A stretch of 64,000 nucleotides of DNA from Trema orientale (Eukaryota > Streptophyta > Magnoliopsida > Rosales > Cannabaceae), in NCBI GenBank assembly GCA_002914845.1, contig JXTC01000141.1, positions 87,395-151,394 of the forward strand. The letters are read 5' to 3'. Shown here one piece after another: positions 35,517 to 48,003 of this stretch. Made by a program: the position numbers and the translations under genes. The notes under the pieces are model-generated. The model made no database searches, was not told the DNA's origin, and worked only from the letters and a program-made list of their open reading frames with translations. Position 1 is the stretch's first letter. Each line of letters begins with the position of its first letter.

Positions 35517-36406
35517 TGTTGGTGCGATTTTTCATCCGGTCACGAATGTGCGCCGCACACAATGCCAGAAAAGGGTTAACACCGGTTTAATGTATAGTCC
35601 CTAAGTAACGTGGCTAAAGATGGCGATCACTATTTAACGACGCTTTTTTATAGGGGTGACGACCATGTGGTGTCTGCCAAACAATCTCCAATGATCAAAT
35701 TAGTGGTAGGCTCGGAGACGAATTCATGAAAATTAGAGTAAAAGTAAAAGTTTGGCAATATTATGAATTTTTTTGAAAAGTATGCAGCGGCTTACCTCAC
35801 CTCCTAGAAAGTAAGATATTTGTAGTAAAGTTTGGTGGTCAATTTGGACGTTCAACAACGCGCCATGTGTCTGCATATATCTCGAGACACTTGTCCATTG
35901 TACCACATTTTGTAGTACTTGTACTACACTTTGGGACACCTATTCTTGTACTGCTAGGTCAAGCTTTGCCCACTTATGTATGGACAACTGTCGATATATG
36001 AATGGTCATTTGTGTGTGGACATCTGTTGAAATTTGAATGGCTGCTTATGCATAAATAGTTGTTGGTATTAAGGCTGTTGGTAGGATGCGCCATTAACGG
36101 ACACGTGTCTATGAAGCCTCACCCAGGGGTGAGCAATAATTCATTGGGACCTTTCTAGAAGTGATCACTACTTGTCATAGGTATTCGGCCTCCTCTTGGA
36201 TAAGGTCTTAATTCTTTCAAGAGGAAAACACTTCTTAATGTAGTCGTCGTTTACTGAGTGGTGCATCATCGGTGTTGACCGCCTATCGTCAAGTGAAATT
36301 TCAATTCGTCTTGGCAGGTTCAATTTTTTAGTGTGTCTAACCACTCTTTAATATTTCTATTCCACCATGGCACATTCTTATTGGTGGGTGGAATTTATGT
36401 CCAACA
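35517..36406. mobile_element. Solo LTR of 890 bp with ATAAG target duplication
   Basis: It begins TGTTGG and ends CCAACA, a perfect 6-bp inverted terminus of LTR type. It is flanked by ATAAG at 35512-35516 and 36407-36411. No internal retrotransposon sequence or primer site is present, so it is most simply a solo LTR left by recombination between two LTRs. It is clearly more GC-rich than its flanks. The parent family is unknown and orientation cannot be set. Confidence 0.8.
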
Positions 36407-36411
36407 ATAAG

Positions 36412-37803
36412 CACATTTGGAAATTAATTCTTAGTATGCAATCTCTGCACATGGTACAATGCAATTGCATTCTTACTGGGTGTACTGGCAACAATATATG
36501 CATAAAAAAAGAAGCTATTTGAGTCTCCAAATAAAAAGTTAGACGTTAGCATTTTTGTTTTAATTAGAATTTCCATTAAAGATTTAACCAACCAACAACT
36601 CTATAATATAAACTGAAATGATGCCGAAGTTGTTTAAGCAAAGACTCATGAAGTCTTACCACCACAAAATAAAAAACTGATAAACGAATTAATCCATGAT
36701 ACAAAGAATTGGAAAAATGTTTCCTTATTTCAAAACAAAAAACAAAGTTGACAAAAACAATTGATTAACAGAGCAACACCGGTGGAGGTCCCAACTACAA
36801 GCATCAAGGAAAGTATGATTACCTCATACTCTTGAGTTGTCTCTATGCGTGCATAACTGAATCAATTGTTGCTTCAACACCTATTCCTCATTGGACTACA
36901 CCATATAAAATTAATATAAAAAATGGACTTATTATTTCTAAGGACTAATAAGAGTTCGTCTCACAACTTAAATAAATAAAAGAATAGATAAATCTGAACT
37001 CAATACGCAACAATTGATTTCCTATGTGTGCAGATGGATTGACTATCTTCTTTTGTCTTCTTGTACATTTTTACAGAAATGTTCAACTAAGCATATTTCA
37101 CAAAATACTAAGTGGGTAAAAGAAAAAAATAAATAAATCCATAACCTACTAAACTCCAAATATACTATATGACCTAATCTGCTCTCCATCAAAAACCAAA
37201 AAACAAACATCAGTATAAATTCCAATAAAAAGTTCAAAGAAAAAAAAATTATATGTTCTGGGTAAAAAAGCATTGAATTATGAGAAAATTATATATAGCT
37301 GCTCAACTGGGTTGTCTTGGAAGAAATAGACCCAAATATTATCCAATTGCTATTCTAATGTTGAAAAGGTTCACATCTGTCGGAGTAATCCAGATCGCTA
37401 GGTGATATAAGGGATGAAAAAGTAAGAAACAAATTACATTAAAATTTCCAAGTAAAAATTAATAGTCTAAATAATAAACCTCATCAAATAAATCTAAATA
37501 TATAAAAAGATCAAGATTTGAAAGTGGAAAAGAAATAGGAAAGAATTGAATTTCACCCCGGAAGTCCAATTTTATGCCTCTGTCAAAGAAATGAAATTGG
37601 CATTAATATATCAAAGAGAGTAAGAAGAATGGCAGAGTAGCATAGATTACATAGGACTCTCACATTCCATGACTTTACGCTTCAATTAACCTCCGTGAAC
37701 TCCAACTGGAAACAAAAGTTCTGATTAAATACATACTAGGAAAATTAAAACCTGAAAGGAGAGAAATAAAAGGATAGCAGCATGCACAGAAGATCAAAGC
37801 AAC
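36412..37803. other. AT-rich intergenic stretch
   Basis: Unique-looking AT-rich DNA with no supported gene. Frames at 37043-37273 and 37675-37968 are low-complexity or run into the neighbouring element. Confidence 0.55.
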
Positions 37804-37810
37804 AACCAAG

Positions 37811-38452
37811 TAGTGGCGGAGCCAAAAAAATTTTTTTAGAGGGGCAAAGATAATTTTTTTAATACAGTAATAATGATGGAAAAAATTATTTATTTTATAA
37901 TAATATTTCCAAATAATAGTAAAATGCAATATATTTGCTTTCAATGAATGTTTATCTTTTATCAACATTTCATATCATCATTATTGTCATATTATCAAAA
38001 TTAAAATTTCGTTTTTATGAAATCTTCTATAAAATTCAAAACTCAAAAATAAAATATCATTTTGTCTTCACTAGTTGGGAGTAAGGAGAGTCTTCCCTAG
38101 TTCACTTTTTTAACCCTTAATTTTGATTTTGAAAATTGAGTAGAAATAAAAGTAAAAAATACAAGGTTCTTGAATTAAGAATGAAAAATTATATATGATA
38201 CTAGAGACAAAATTGGAAAGGAAAATCTCAATAGAGGCAAAATGGAAACAAAACTTATTAATTATAATTGAAATACATATGTGAATGGGGCAACTGAAAA
38301 CAAAATTAGGGAGTTAAGTGTAGGAGGAAAATTTAAAAAAAAAAAATTGCAAAGGGTCAAGGGAGGAGGCAAAATGCAAAAATTCTAGTGGGGTCCATAG
38401 CCCCCACTTCCCCTTCCCCTCCTCCCTCCCCTTCCGTTAGCTCTGCCCCTGT
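37811..38452. mobile_element. Non-autonomous hAT-like element with AACCAAG flanks
   Basis: The left end TAGTGGCGGAGCCAA matches the inverted right end ACAGGGGCAGAGCTAA imperfectly. AACCAAG flanks both sides (37804-37810 and 38453-38459), close to the 8-bp duplication of hAT elements. The interior, 642 bp, is AT-rich with a C-rich right end and lacks a transposase frame. The GGCGGAGCCA end is common in plant hAT relatives. Confidence 0.65.
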
Positions 38453-38555
38453 AACCAAGAACTTAATGCAGTCACATCTCTATCTTGGAGTCCCCTCCCC
38501 TTAGCTCTGCCCCTGCAACCAAGAACTCAATACAGCCACATCTCTATCTTGGAGT
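38438..38555. repeat. Tandem duplication, period 63 bp, across the right edge of the hAT-like element
   Basis: TTAGCTCTGCCCCTG through ATCTTGGAGT occurs at 38438-38491 and again at 38501-38555. The unit includes the terminal 15 bases of the hAT-like element plus its target-site duplication and flank, so it arose after insertion. Confidence 0.8.
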
Positions 38556-38639
38556 TCATGTAAAAAAAAAAAAGGGGAAAAAAATTAATACCGAAGAATT
38601 TTTTAGGCACTTAGAATATCTTGCTACTGATTCATATGC

Positions 38640-38753
38640 AATATTTCTCTGAGAGAGATAGAAAAAGATCAGTGGAGAACAAATTAAATTCTGTGTAATA
38701 TTTCCCTGAGAGGGATAGAAAAAGGCCAGTGGGGAGCAAATTCAATTCTGTGT
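38640..38753. repeat. Two-copy tandem repeat, period 57 bp
   Basis: Units starting AATATTTC(T/C)CTGAGAG lie at 38640-38696 and 38697-38753 and differ by about nine bases. No function is apparent. Confidence 0.8.
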
Positions 38754-38770
38754 TTGATTAAAGGAGAATG

Positions 38771-38905
38771 AGTGTGTGGCCCCCAGCTCAAGTAGTCAGC
38801 CCACTTTTCTTTGTTTCTTTCAAGCTGGCCACCTGAGTTCAAAACCCCTGGGGAGGTAAGGGGTAAAACTGATTTGAGCCCTAGTCCACCTCCTTACCTT
38901 TTGAA
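38771..38905 (+). mobile_element. tRNA-derived SINE-like fragment
   Basis: CAGCTCAAGTAGTC (near 38785) is A-box-like and TGAGTTCAAAACCCC (near 38834) is B-box-like, followed by a moderately GC-rich body and an A-rich end. Order and spacing fit a SINE; the family is not recognised. Confidence 0.45.
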
Positions 38906-39200
38906 GAAAAAAAAACAGAGAATGGGTGTGTATGTGGCAAGAGAAAGAGAGAGACAAAAGAAAGAAGGAGAGAGGAATATAGCATAATATGTCAACAGTT
39001 AACATAAGAAAAGGAAAATGTGTCAACTAATTATTCATTTTTTTTAAAGGGAATCAATTACCTCTTATTGAGATTGAACACAAAATGACAAAGTAATTTC
39101 ACCAATGAATAGTAATTAAAAGGACAAAATAAATTGACTGAATGAATAGTATTATAGTAGGCTCACTCACTCTTTTAATATAGTTATAGATAGATGACAG

Positions 39201-41039
39201 TGCAGGATAATTGACCTAACACTTAGGAAAATTATACATGCATGCAAATATGGAAAACAAATGATCACATCATGAATGCAGCAGAAAAATTGGCGGATTT
39301 AGATTTTAAAATTTTTACATGAAAACAATTTTCATAACCATAGAACATGCATATATCATATATAGGATCATATATAACATAAATCAAATCTAGATACATA
39401 AATCCCAGATATGAGATTAGGGTTTACCTCTTGTAGCGTGCTCCTCCTTGTTCTCCAAGTTGATAGTGATCAAATCTCCAATCCTAGATCTTCTTGTCTA
39501 TGCTCTTGCTCTTAATTGATGAGGTGAGTGGGCACCAAGTTGAATCCTCTGTTGGAGAACGATCAAGAATATCTTCTTGATCTTTTGGAATACCAGGAAG
39601 TGAGATGAGACAGTGAGGTTGCAGAAAACTTTTTCTCTCATCTTCTCTCAGCCCTTGGCCGATTTTTCTCTCTCTCTCTCCCTCTAATTTTTGTGTGACA
39701 CCTCTAGTGTTACTGTACAATTTTTTCTCTCATATATCTTATATATATGGGGCCAAAAACTGCTAATCCTAGTCTAACTAGGATTGGGCTTGTTCTTCAA
39801 TTTGGGCTTTGGGTGTATTTTTATATGTCCAATTCATGTAACTTATTTATAAAAATACCAACTTCTGTGTAGAATCATTATTTTACACAGTTTCATAAAA
39901 CTAATTTCACAAATACTACCAACCAATTAATGAGCTTTATTGAGTTAGACAAAGGACCTAATGGATCCAAATAATCTAAACTCTAATAGTATGATAAATA
40001 CATAATAACTCTTATTATGGTATTTATATAAATACTATTAGTAAAAGGGACACTCCACTAAAGGCCCAATACTGCACTCTTAGATTAGATGTCATACCTT
40101 TTATAGAGATTTAATCAACTAGCATTGATTAACCTATCCATCTAGTATATTCTATACCACATATAGAATCCCTATACGATGCCGTAGTTGGATAGGTGAA
40201 ATTACTGTAATAACCCTCCAACACATATTTACCTTTAAGTTACTATCTTTCTATCAAGGAATAATGTTGTCGATAATTTTTTCTTTGTTCTCAATGGCTA
40301 TTCAGACAATATTATTAACCAATTTGCAAAGTGAATACTAAGATCTTAGGTTTAGTTATTCCATAAATCTTGAAAAAACCTAAAATAGCATTAATGTATA
40401 GTGTCCTTAAGTATTTGGTATTCCCATCAATTCATAAATTACAACCTCCAATATGCCAGAGTTCGCCTCTAATTTCATAGAGGCTAGTCTTTTAACAAAT
40501 CAAAAGGCTACAACCCATGAAAGCAAGTCCAGTAAAACATCAAAAGTTAAGATCTACATGCTAAGAGCTAGTTTGTGGTAATATAAGAATTGAGTTATGG
40601 TACTCCAATTCTTTATATTGCCTGGTCCAGTTCAATACACATAACTTATTTGTGTTGTACTAGTGTTTCTATCAGAAGTCAGGCACTTCAATGATTTGAG
40701 ACACATCATTCCCGTTGAGATAGACAAACACTACAATCTTTAGTAAATAAAGTATTCCATTTTTATTTACAGATTGTGAACTAATTTATTTAGACTTATT
40801 TACAGATTGTGAACTAATTCATTTAGACTTAGATAAAGAAACAAGTCTCCCCATAATTAACACTTAATCATGTTTGTTTCTTTATATACAAATAAAGTCA
40901 TGGAATCTTTTTTAGATAAATAAACTATTCAACAGAGGCTGTTTAATTTAGCAAATATCATAATTGCACATAAGAGAAAGTTGTTTACTCTAAAAAGGGT
41001 AAAATTAAAAATATACTTTTTAGGGCAAATATCCCAACA
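39201..41039 (-). mobile_element. Solo LTR of 1.84 kb with GACAG target duplication
   Basis: Read on the minus strand it begins TGTTGGGATATTTGCCC and ends TATCCTGCA. GACAG flanks both sides (39196-39200 and 41040-41044). Copy B of the surrounding duplication reads straight through this point (near 48470), which gives a paralogous empty site. The TGTTGGGAT start and large size resemble Copia LTRs of the Angela/Tork type. No second LTR, primer site or coding part is present. A 38-bp internal repeat (ATTTACAGATTGTGAACTAA, near 40765-40835) is seen. Confidence 0.85.
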
Positions 41040-41077
41040 GACAGAAGACGAGAAAATTCTATAAAACGATATTATGT

Positions 41078-42054
41078 AGGGTGTTTCTAGGGTACGGTAT
41101 ACTCAAATGGGTTTATCAATATGGTAATATGATCTAGACCATAGGATCTAATCTAGACCATAGGATCTAATCCAATAGTTTTATATTCAATTCACTTATG
41201 GAAGTTAAAATAACGCTCTATTGCATCTTTCTCGCTTTCTATCAGACCTTCCCACATCTTGAGTCCAAAACTCTTACCTTCTCTCATGGATTCTTTCTCT
41301 TCTAGATTATCTCTTTCTCCTCCCAACTAATGATACAGTAAGTTATGTCAGCTGAAACTCCCACTAGCATTTCGTTTATATACATTGTAAAAAATATGAT
41401 TTAAAAATGTAAAAAATAAATTGAACAAGAAGATGAGGTACATCGATATCAAATTAAAAAGAGGTAAAGGAGAAAACTGTAAGGGAATCTAATCTAAACA
41501 TATTAATAAAACGGTTGAGTATAGTTTTATTTATTTATTTTTTTATTATTTAGTCTCTTATAATCTCTATACCCATATTGCCAGATTTTTCTCTATGCCC
41601 ATGTAAGGAGAACGTCGATTGCACTTTGCTCTGAGTTTCTCCTTTTACCACAAAAAAAAAAGAAAAAAAATCAGTCTTACTCTTTCACCAAATTTATAAT
41701 TAAAATAAAAAAATCAACACCCATAATGAGACCTAAATTCAATAATGAAAATTCCCTTCTTTTTTAAAAAAAAAAAGTATATCAACAATATAAGGCACAG
41801 AGCCGATGAGTTGTGGTAGCTAACATTAGACAGAGAACCATTAATTTGATTTGCTCAAAACAGGGATTGAGGAAGACGACTAGAGATGCAACAAAAGGGA
41901 CTTCAGAAAGTATCACCTGATAAGCACGACACTTATCCAATTGTGAATATGCGGCCTTATTCACCCTTCGATCTATATTTAAAGGTCCAAAACTTGACCG
42001 TATCGAGATATATTGATACACCCATTTGAGTATACCGTATGTTAGAAGTGCCCT
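41078..42054. mobile_element. TIR element, about 0.98 kb
   Basis: The left end AGGGTGTTTCTAGGGTACGG and the inverted right end AGGGCACTTCTAACATACGG continue alike through TATACTCAAATGGGT and TATCAATAT, an inverted repeat of roughly 50 bp. TA flanks GGGTG on the left and follows GCCC on the right, which may be a TA target site. The interior is AT-rich and non-coding. Copy B lacks this element at the corresponding site. Confidence 0.7.
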
Positions 42055-42466
42055 ATTAATTATATTCTTTTTCAATCAAACCCTGAGAATTATTTACATG
42101 TAGTTACTCCACCACTTAGATTATGACAATATTTAACCAATGATGATTCCTCACACTACTTGACACATAAACTTTATTATACTTTATAATATTATTATAA
42201 TGAGAGGTATTTTAATCCAATATCCATGGTATACAAAAAAACTAGAGAGTGGAAAAGAATGCTCTTCAACAAAGGCCAAGCTACATATGACTTATGAAAC
42301 GCAACAACAAGCATGTACCACATTGGACAAAGTCGTCTTCTTCCAATATTAGTGTATTTGTGTATGACCACTTCTACGTTTAACTAAAGTACATGAAATC
42401 ATGTTGCCTTGCTTTATTAACACAAACTCTTAAATGATTAAACATACGAGTTTCAACTTAAAATGG

Positions 42467-44431
42467 AACCAAAAACAACTCTAAACTATAAGCGACATGT
42501 CGTTCCCATAATTATATACATGCAAATATATAGAAGTCAATGTGGAAGCAAAATTAATCACCTGTTGTTACTGAAAACTAGATCTAAATCTCCTCTCTGC
42601 GAGCTAGGTTCGAGCCCGAGAGCATGGAGTTGCCCTTTCTCCTGACCTTGAGGTCCCGAAGTTGCAATAAGGGGGAGGGGGTACTAGGCACCGGCATGGT
42701 ACCTGCCAAATACTCTTCGAAGCTTAAGTTAGCAAATAGAGTTTTAGTAAAAGAAAGTCTCCCGTGAAGAGCTATTAATGAGAAAAATATAAATGAGGAG
42801 AGAGAATGGCGGAGTTTCGACATTCAGTTTTCCGCCCCCTTAATGTGGTGATTGATGGCATTAAATAGGCAATTTTAGTGCGCATTAGAGTCGTTAGATC
42901 ACCTTGAGAAAGAGTACAACAATCCTAACCCTTGATCCTTGTGCATTTAATGTGATGTGATCTCTTGGGCCATAGTGGTTCAATCGCTAACTTATTTCCA
43001 GCGTAGCACACCCTAGGCTGGGGGGCCACAGACAGTTGTCAGGAAGTAGGTATAATTATGACTCGTAACTCACAGGGTTCAGAGTAGCCATGGGCCATTA
43101 GAGATTTGGATCATTTACCGAGGAGTTTGCAGATCTCGAGGTGTATCCCGAGGTCTAGACTTCTTGGCTGCAAGGGTGGTTCTCTTGGATGCAAGGTTAA
43201 GTGTCCACGTGGACCATCCCTTTTTGGTCTGCGTCGACTCTTAGGCCCTTTGGCTTATTCTCGGGTCTCATACTTAGGTTTATTAAAATTACCCCCAATA
43301 TTTAACAAATGATGATTCACACGTAAACTTTATTATATTTTATAATATTATCATAATAAGAAGAAAATTTTTACTGCATTCTCCATGTTATACAGGAAAA
43401 CTAAAGAGTGGAAATGTAAAAATCCAAATATTTAAAGGGTATTCTAGTAATTTTTGCCAAAAAATAATTAAAAAATAATCAAATAAAATATGATATCTTA
43501 TATAAGTGGTGGAACTCACTTTTGTTTTTAAATGCAACACTCATTCCCTTCATTATCTCCCAAGCCCAACACTCTCTGCCTAACTTTTCTTTTCCTGTTA
43601 ATTTTTTTTCCTTTTTCTTTTTTCTTTTCTTTTCTTTTCTTCTTTTTTCTTCTTCATGACTGAAGCTCTCGGCTGACAACCACTGATAGTCGTCGGAGAT
43701 CGTACTTGCCCCACCTCTACCTCCGCAATCTTGGTGACGTTCCGATGAAGCCGATGGTGGTCGAAGGTCTCAGAGTACGTTTTTCGTGAATATGTAATCT
43801 CCACGTTTCCAAGATACTTTTTTTCATGTTTTAATGACTTTAAATCCGGCTCCAGTTACCAGAAAACAATACTACCAGTGAGAGTCATCGTATTTTGAGG
43901 TCGCATATTAACTCCAATTGGTAGTTTCCGTCGATTCAATCTAAGTCGACTCTGGTGAGGATTCTGTCATATTTGAAGTTTTAATTATGGCATTTTTATA
44001 ATTATATTTGTGAAGTAATTATTATGGCAATGAAAGTTATATGAGGAGATAGAGTAAATTGTGATGTAAAATAAGGTATTTCAGTTGTGTTGGATTGAAA
44101 TCCGGGTTAGGAGAATTTTTAAATTGAAAAAGTTGTTATTTTTCTAATTCAGACTCAAAAGTGATATTTTTGAATTTTGACACAATATTGGGCTGTGAAT
44201 CGGATATTGCTAATAATGAGCATTTGGTCTAATGTCGAAAAGTTAGTATTTTTATAAATAAATCCAGAAAGTTATTATATTTGTAATCTAATTAAAAAAT
44301 AAGTGGTACTTTTGTAATCTTAAAAAGTATAGGGTCGCTTGGTCCTCAGACTGAAGGAGTAAAATTGAGAAAGTGGTATTTTTCGAAATATATCTAAAAA
44401 GATAGTATTTTTATAAATTATCAACAAAGTT
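42467..44431. repeat. Direct repeat copy 1 (ends at a single N)
   Basis: 1,965 bp repeated almost exactly at 44433-46385, with one unknown base between. The two copies differ by scattered single-base changes and a pyrimidine-tract length change (copy 1 is longer by about 12 bp near 43600-43650). The content is repeat-derived: a stretch with TTCGAGCCC, a partial copy of the segmental-duplication block (near 43293-43408), then the start of a Gypsy-type LTR (TGTAAAAATCC at 43409). It is interpreted as an unmerged contig overlap, not a true duplication. Confidence 0.85.
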
Positions 44432-44432
44432 N

Positions 44433-46385
44433 AACCAAAAACAACTCTAAACTATAAGCGACATGTCGTTCCCATAATTATATACATGCAAATATATAGA
44501 AGTCAATGTGGAAGCAAAATTAATCACTTGTTGTTACTGAAAACTAGATCTAAATCTCCTCTCTGCGAGCTAGGTTCGAGCCCGAGAGCATGGAGTTGCC
44601 CTTTCTCCTGACCTTGGGGTCCCGAAGTTGCAATAAGGGGGAGGGGGTACTAGGCACCGGCATGGTACCTGCCAAATACTCTTCGAAGCTTAAGTTAGCA
44701 ATTAGAGTTTTAGTAAAAGAAAGTCTCCCGTGAAGAGCTATTAATGAGAAAAATATAAATGAGGAGAGAGAATGGCAGAGTTTCGACATTCAGTTTTCCG
44801 CTCCCTTAATGTGGTGATTGATGGCATTAAATAGGCAGTTTTAGTGCGCATTAGAGTCGTTAGATCACCTTGAGAAAGAGTACAACAATCCTAACCCTTG
44901 ATCCTTGTGCATTTAATGTGATGTGATCCCTTGGGCCATAGTGGTTCAATCGCTAACTTATTTCCAGCGTAGCACACCCTAGGCTGGGGGGCCACAGACA
45001 GTTGTCAGGAAGTAGGTATAATTATGACTCGTAACTCACGGGGTTCAGAGTAGCCATGGGCCATTAGAGATTTGGATCATTTACCGAGGAGTTTGCAGAT
45101 CTCGAGGTGTATCTCGAGGTCTAGACGTCTTGGCTGCAAGGGTGGTTCTCTTGGATGCAAGGTTAAGTGTCCACGTGGACCATCCCTTTTTGGTCTGCGT
45201 CGACTCTTAGGCCCTTTGGCTTATTCTCGGGTCTCATACTTAGGTTTATTAAAATTACCCCCAATATTTAACAAATGATGATTCACACGTAAACTTTATT
45301 ATATTTTATAATATTATCATAATAAGAAGAGATATTTTATTGCATTCTCCATGTTATACAGGAAAACTAAATAGTGGAAATGTAAAAATCCAAATGTTTA
45401 AAGGGTATTCTAGTAATTTTTGCCAAAAAATAATTAAAAAATAATCAAATAAAATATGATATTTTATATAAGTGGTGGAACTCACTTTTGTTTTTAAATG
45501 CAACACTCATTCCCTTCATTATCTCCCAAGCCCAACACTCTCTGCCTAACTTTTCTTTTCCTGTTAATTTTTTTTCCTTTTTCTTTTCTTTTCTTCTTCT
45601 TTCTTCTTCATGACTGAAGCTCTCGGCTGACAACCACTGATAGTCGTCGGAGATCGTACTTGCCCCACCTCTACCTCCACAATCTTGGTGACGCTCCGAT
45701 GAAGCCGATGGTGGTGGAAGGTCTCAGAGTACGCTTTTCGTGAATATGTAATCTCCACGTTTCCAAGACACTTTTTTTCACGTTTGAATGACTTTAAATC
45801 CGGCTCCGGTCACCAGAAAACAATACTACCAGTGAGAGTCATCGTATTTTGAGGTCGCATATCAACTCCAATTGGTAGTTTTCGTCGATTCAATCTAAGT
45901 CGACTCTGGTGAGGATTCTGTCATATTTGAAGTTTTAATTATGGCATTTTTATAATTATATTTGTGAAGTAATTATTATGGCAATGAAAGTTATATGAGG
46001 AGATAGAGTAAATTGTGATGTAAAATAAGGTATTTCAGTTGTGTTGGATTGAAATCCGGGTTAGGAGAATTTTTAAATTGAAAAAGTTGTTATTTTTCTA
46101 ATTCAGACTCAAAAGTGGTATTTTTGAATTTTGACACAATATTGGGCTGTGAATCGGATATTGCTAATAATGAGCATTTGGTCTAATGTCGAAAAGTTAG
46201 TATTTTTATAAATAAATCCAGAAAGTTATTATATTTGTAATCTAATTCAAAAATAAATGGTACTTTTGTAATCTTAAAAAGTATAGGGTCGCCTGGTCCT
46301 CAGACTGAAGGAGTAAAATTGAGAAAGTGGTATTTTTCGAAATATATCTAAAAAGATAGTATTTTTATAAATTATTAGCAAAGTT
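44433..46385. repeat. Direct repeat copy 2
   Basis: 1,953 bp, second copy of 42467-44431. The sequence then continues smoothly into the rest of the Gypsy-type LTR, so this copy is contiguous with the right flank, while copy 1 is contiguous with the left flank. That is the pattern of two overlapping contig ends. Confidence 0.85.
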
Positions 46386-47996
46386 GTTATTTGTGCAAAT
46401 ATTTTTGAAAAAGTAGTATTTTTGTAAGTTCCATAATTTAAGGCCCAATTAAGGCTTAGGACCTCGAAACGAAGTTTTGACTTCAAATTTGGATTTAATG
46501 AGGTCGAGAAACAAGTTTTGATATATAACATTGATATGTTTCAAAGTGGCACAAATTTCGAGATACAAGATTCGTGAATAATGTCGTTTTACATGCCATA
46601 GGCCGGGTTTCGGCCCAAACCCAAATTTGTCTAATTATATGTTTAACCTAGCTAATTTGAATGCTAAGAATGCAGTGGTGACATCCGTTTCACCATTTGA
46701 GGCTCCGTTGAAAAAGTCAACCTTCAAGGAAAGCAAACGGGATTGGTGAACCATCTCTCGAGCACCAAAATGACTAACGGGAAATTTTACGAGTATTGAT
46801 AGCTTGGCATAGTTATCATCTCGAGGTAGGGGTTCAATTACCTAGTTTTATACACGTTTTGATTTAAATGTGCATTATGACTGATTTATGAAAAATAGTA
46901 AATAATACGATAGTTTGATAAATTGTTAAAAAATATTAGAGTATACTGAGATTGGACTGTGTAAATTATTTTTACATGTTTTAGAATTATGATTATGGGG
47001 TGATACACCGGATTGCTGCCCATGTTATAGTAAATCCCAGAATAATACCAAATGAATTTTAAAGCATGATTTGATTATTTACTGGATGTATAGTTATTAT
47101 GAACTATTGCATATTGTACATATTATAGAATCACACACGTGAATTCCATTATTGCATCATGATAGTTTAGATCGTTGATGAGTTGTAGTGCTAGGTGAAA
47201 GATCTAGGAACTCGCACAGAGTTTAGCTGATACACTACTAGGTTGTATCAGGATGCTAGGTACCTTAGTAAGGAGTATTACAGGGTCGTGATGGGAGGAT
47301 GAGAACTTACTCATATTCATTAGTTGATATATGATATGTACAGTTATGTGGACTTTTGGTTTTGTTGAAAATAAGGATAAAATATAATTTTTGAATACTT
47401 TGTGATCCTAGTTTTATCAATCGACTTGGAAAAGGTACTAATTATGCACGTTTGGAAAACTTATGTCTATTCAAAAAGATAATTGAATTTCTACTGAGCA
47501 TGCAAATACTCATCTCCCTTCTCCTCTTATTTTTCCCATTTCAGGATTACAGGGACGAGATAAACTTTTGGTTAGCTAGTGTAATACTAGAGTTGTTCTT
47601 CACCATCATGTCTATTCCTATGGGTTCGTATCTCGATATGGATTCTCTCTTTTTCTTTAATGACTATTTACCCATATTTAAATATACTTACAAATAGATA
47701 TGTGAGGGGATTTTAAATCACAATTATTAACTTTGTGAATTTGAGGATGTTTTGGAAACTATAAAAAAACAATAAAAATTTTAAATGTATGACACAAAGT
47801 GAGTGATTTCAAATGGTGAAATTTAATTTATAGGTAATTATTATGGGTTTTATAAGGTTGGCATTTTCTTCCACAAGTTTTCGTTTTCAAAGATTTTAGA
47901 AAATAGAAACACTTTTATTATTTCGTCAAATATATTTACTGGTTTATAACTTATAAAATTATTCTTCTACGACTGGCCTAGATTTGGATCATGACA
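45381..47996 (+). repeat. 5' LTR of a truncated Gypsy-type retrotransposon
   Basis: It begins TGTAAAAATCC, ends GGATCATGACA, and is followed by AAATTAT and TGGTATCAGAGC (48004-48015), a perfect initiator-Met tRNA primer binding site. The 2.6-kb length and the TGAGCATGC...CTCATCTCCC...TTTCAGGA block near its 3' end resemble chromovirus LTRs. The downstream internal region survives only as about 300 bp (48016-48311); no gag, pol or 3' LTR is present in the window. Confidence 0.7.
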
Positions 47997-48003
47997 AAAT
48001 TAT

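Larger units (their letters stand above)
39028..42537. repeat. Segmental duplication, copy A (interrupted by insertions)
   Basis: Three blocks match copy B at 48312-49236 in the same order: 39028-39200, 41041-41077 and 42055-42537. Shared landmarks are TTACCTCTTATTGAGATTGA, GTAGGCTCACTCACTCTTTT, CTTCAACAAA...GGCCAAGCTACAT and ACGACATGTCGTTCCC-type stretches. The blocks are separated here by a solo LTR and an inverted-repeat element inserted after the duplication. Divergence between A and B is well above allelic level. Confidence 0.75.

Noticed and set aside
42595..42625. AGGTTCGAGCCCGAG as a tRNA T-arm or Pol III B box
   Set aside because: No A box or cloverleaf on either side; it lies in repeat-derived sequence.
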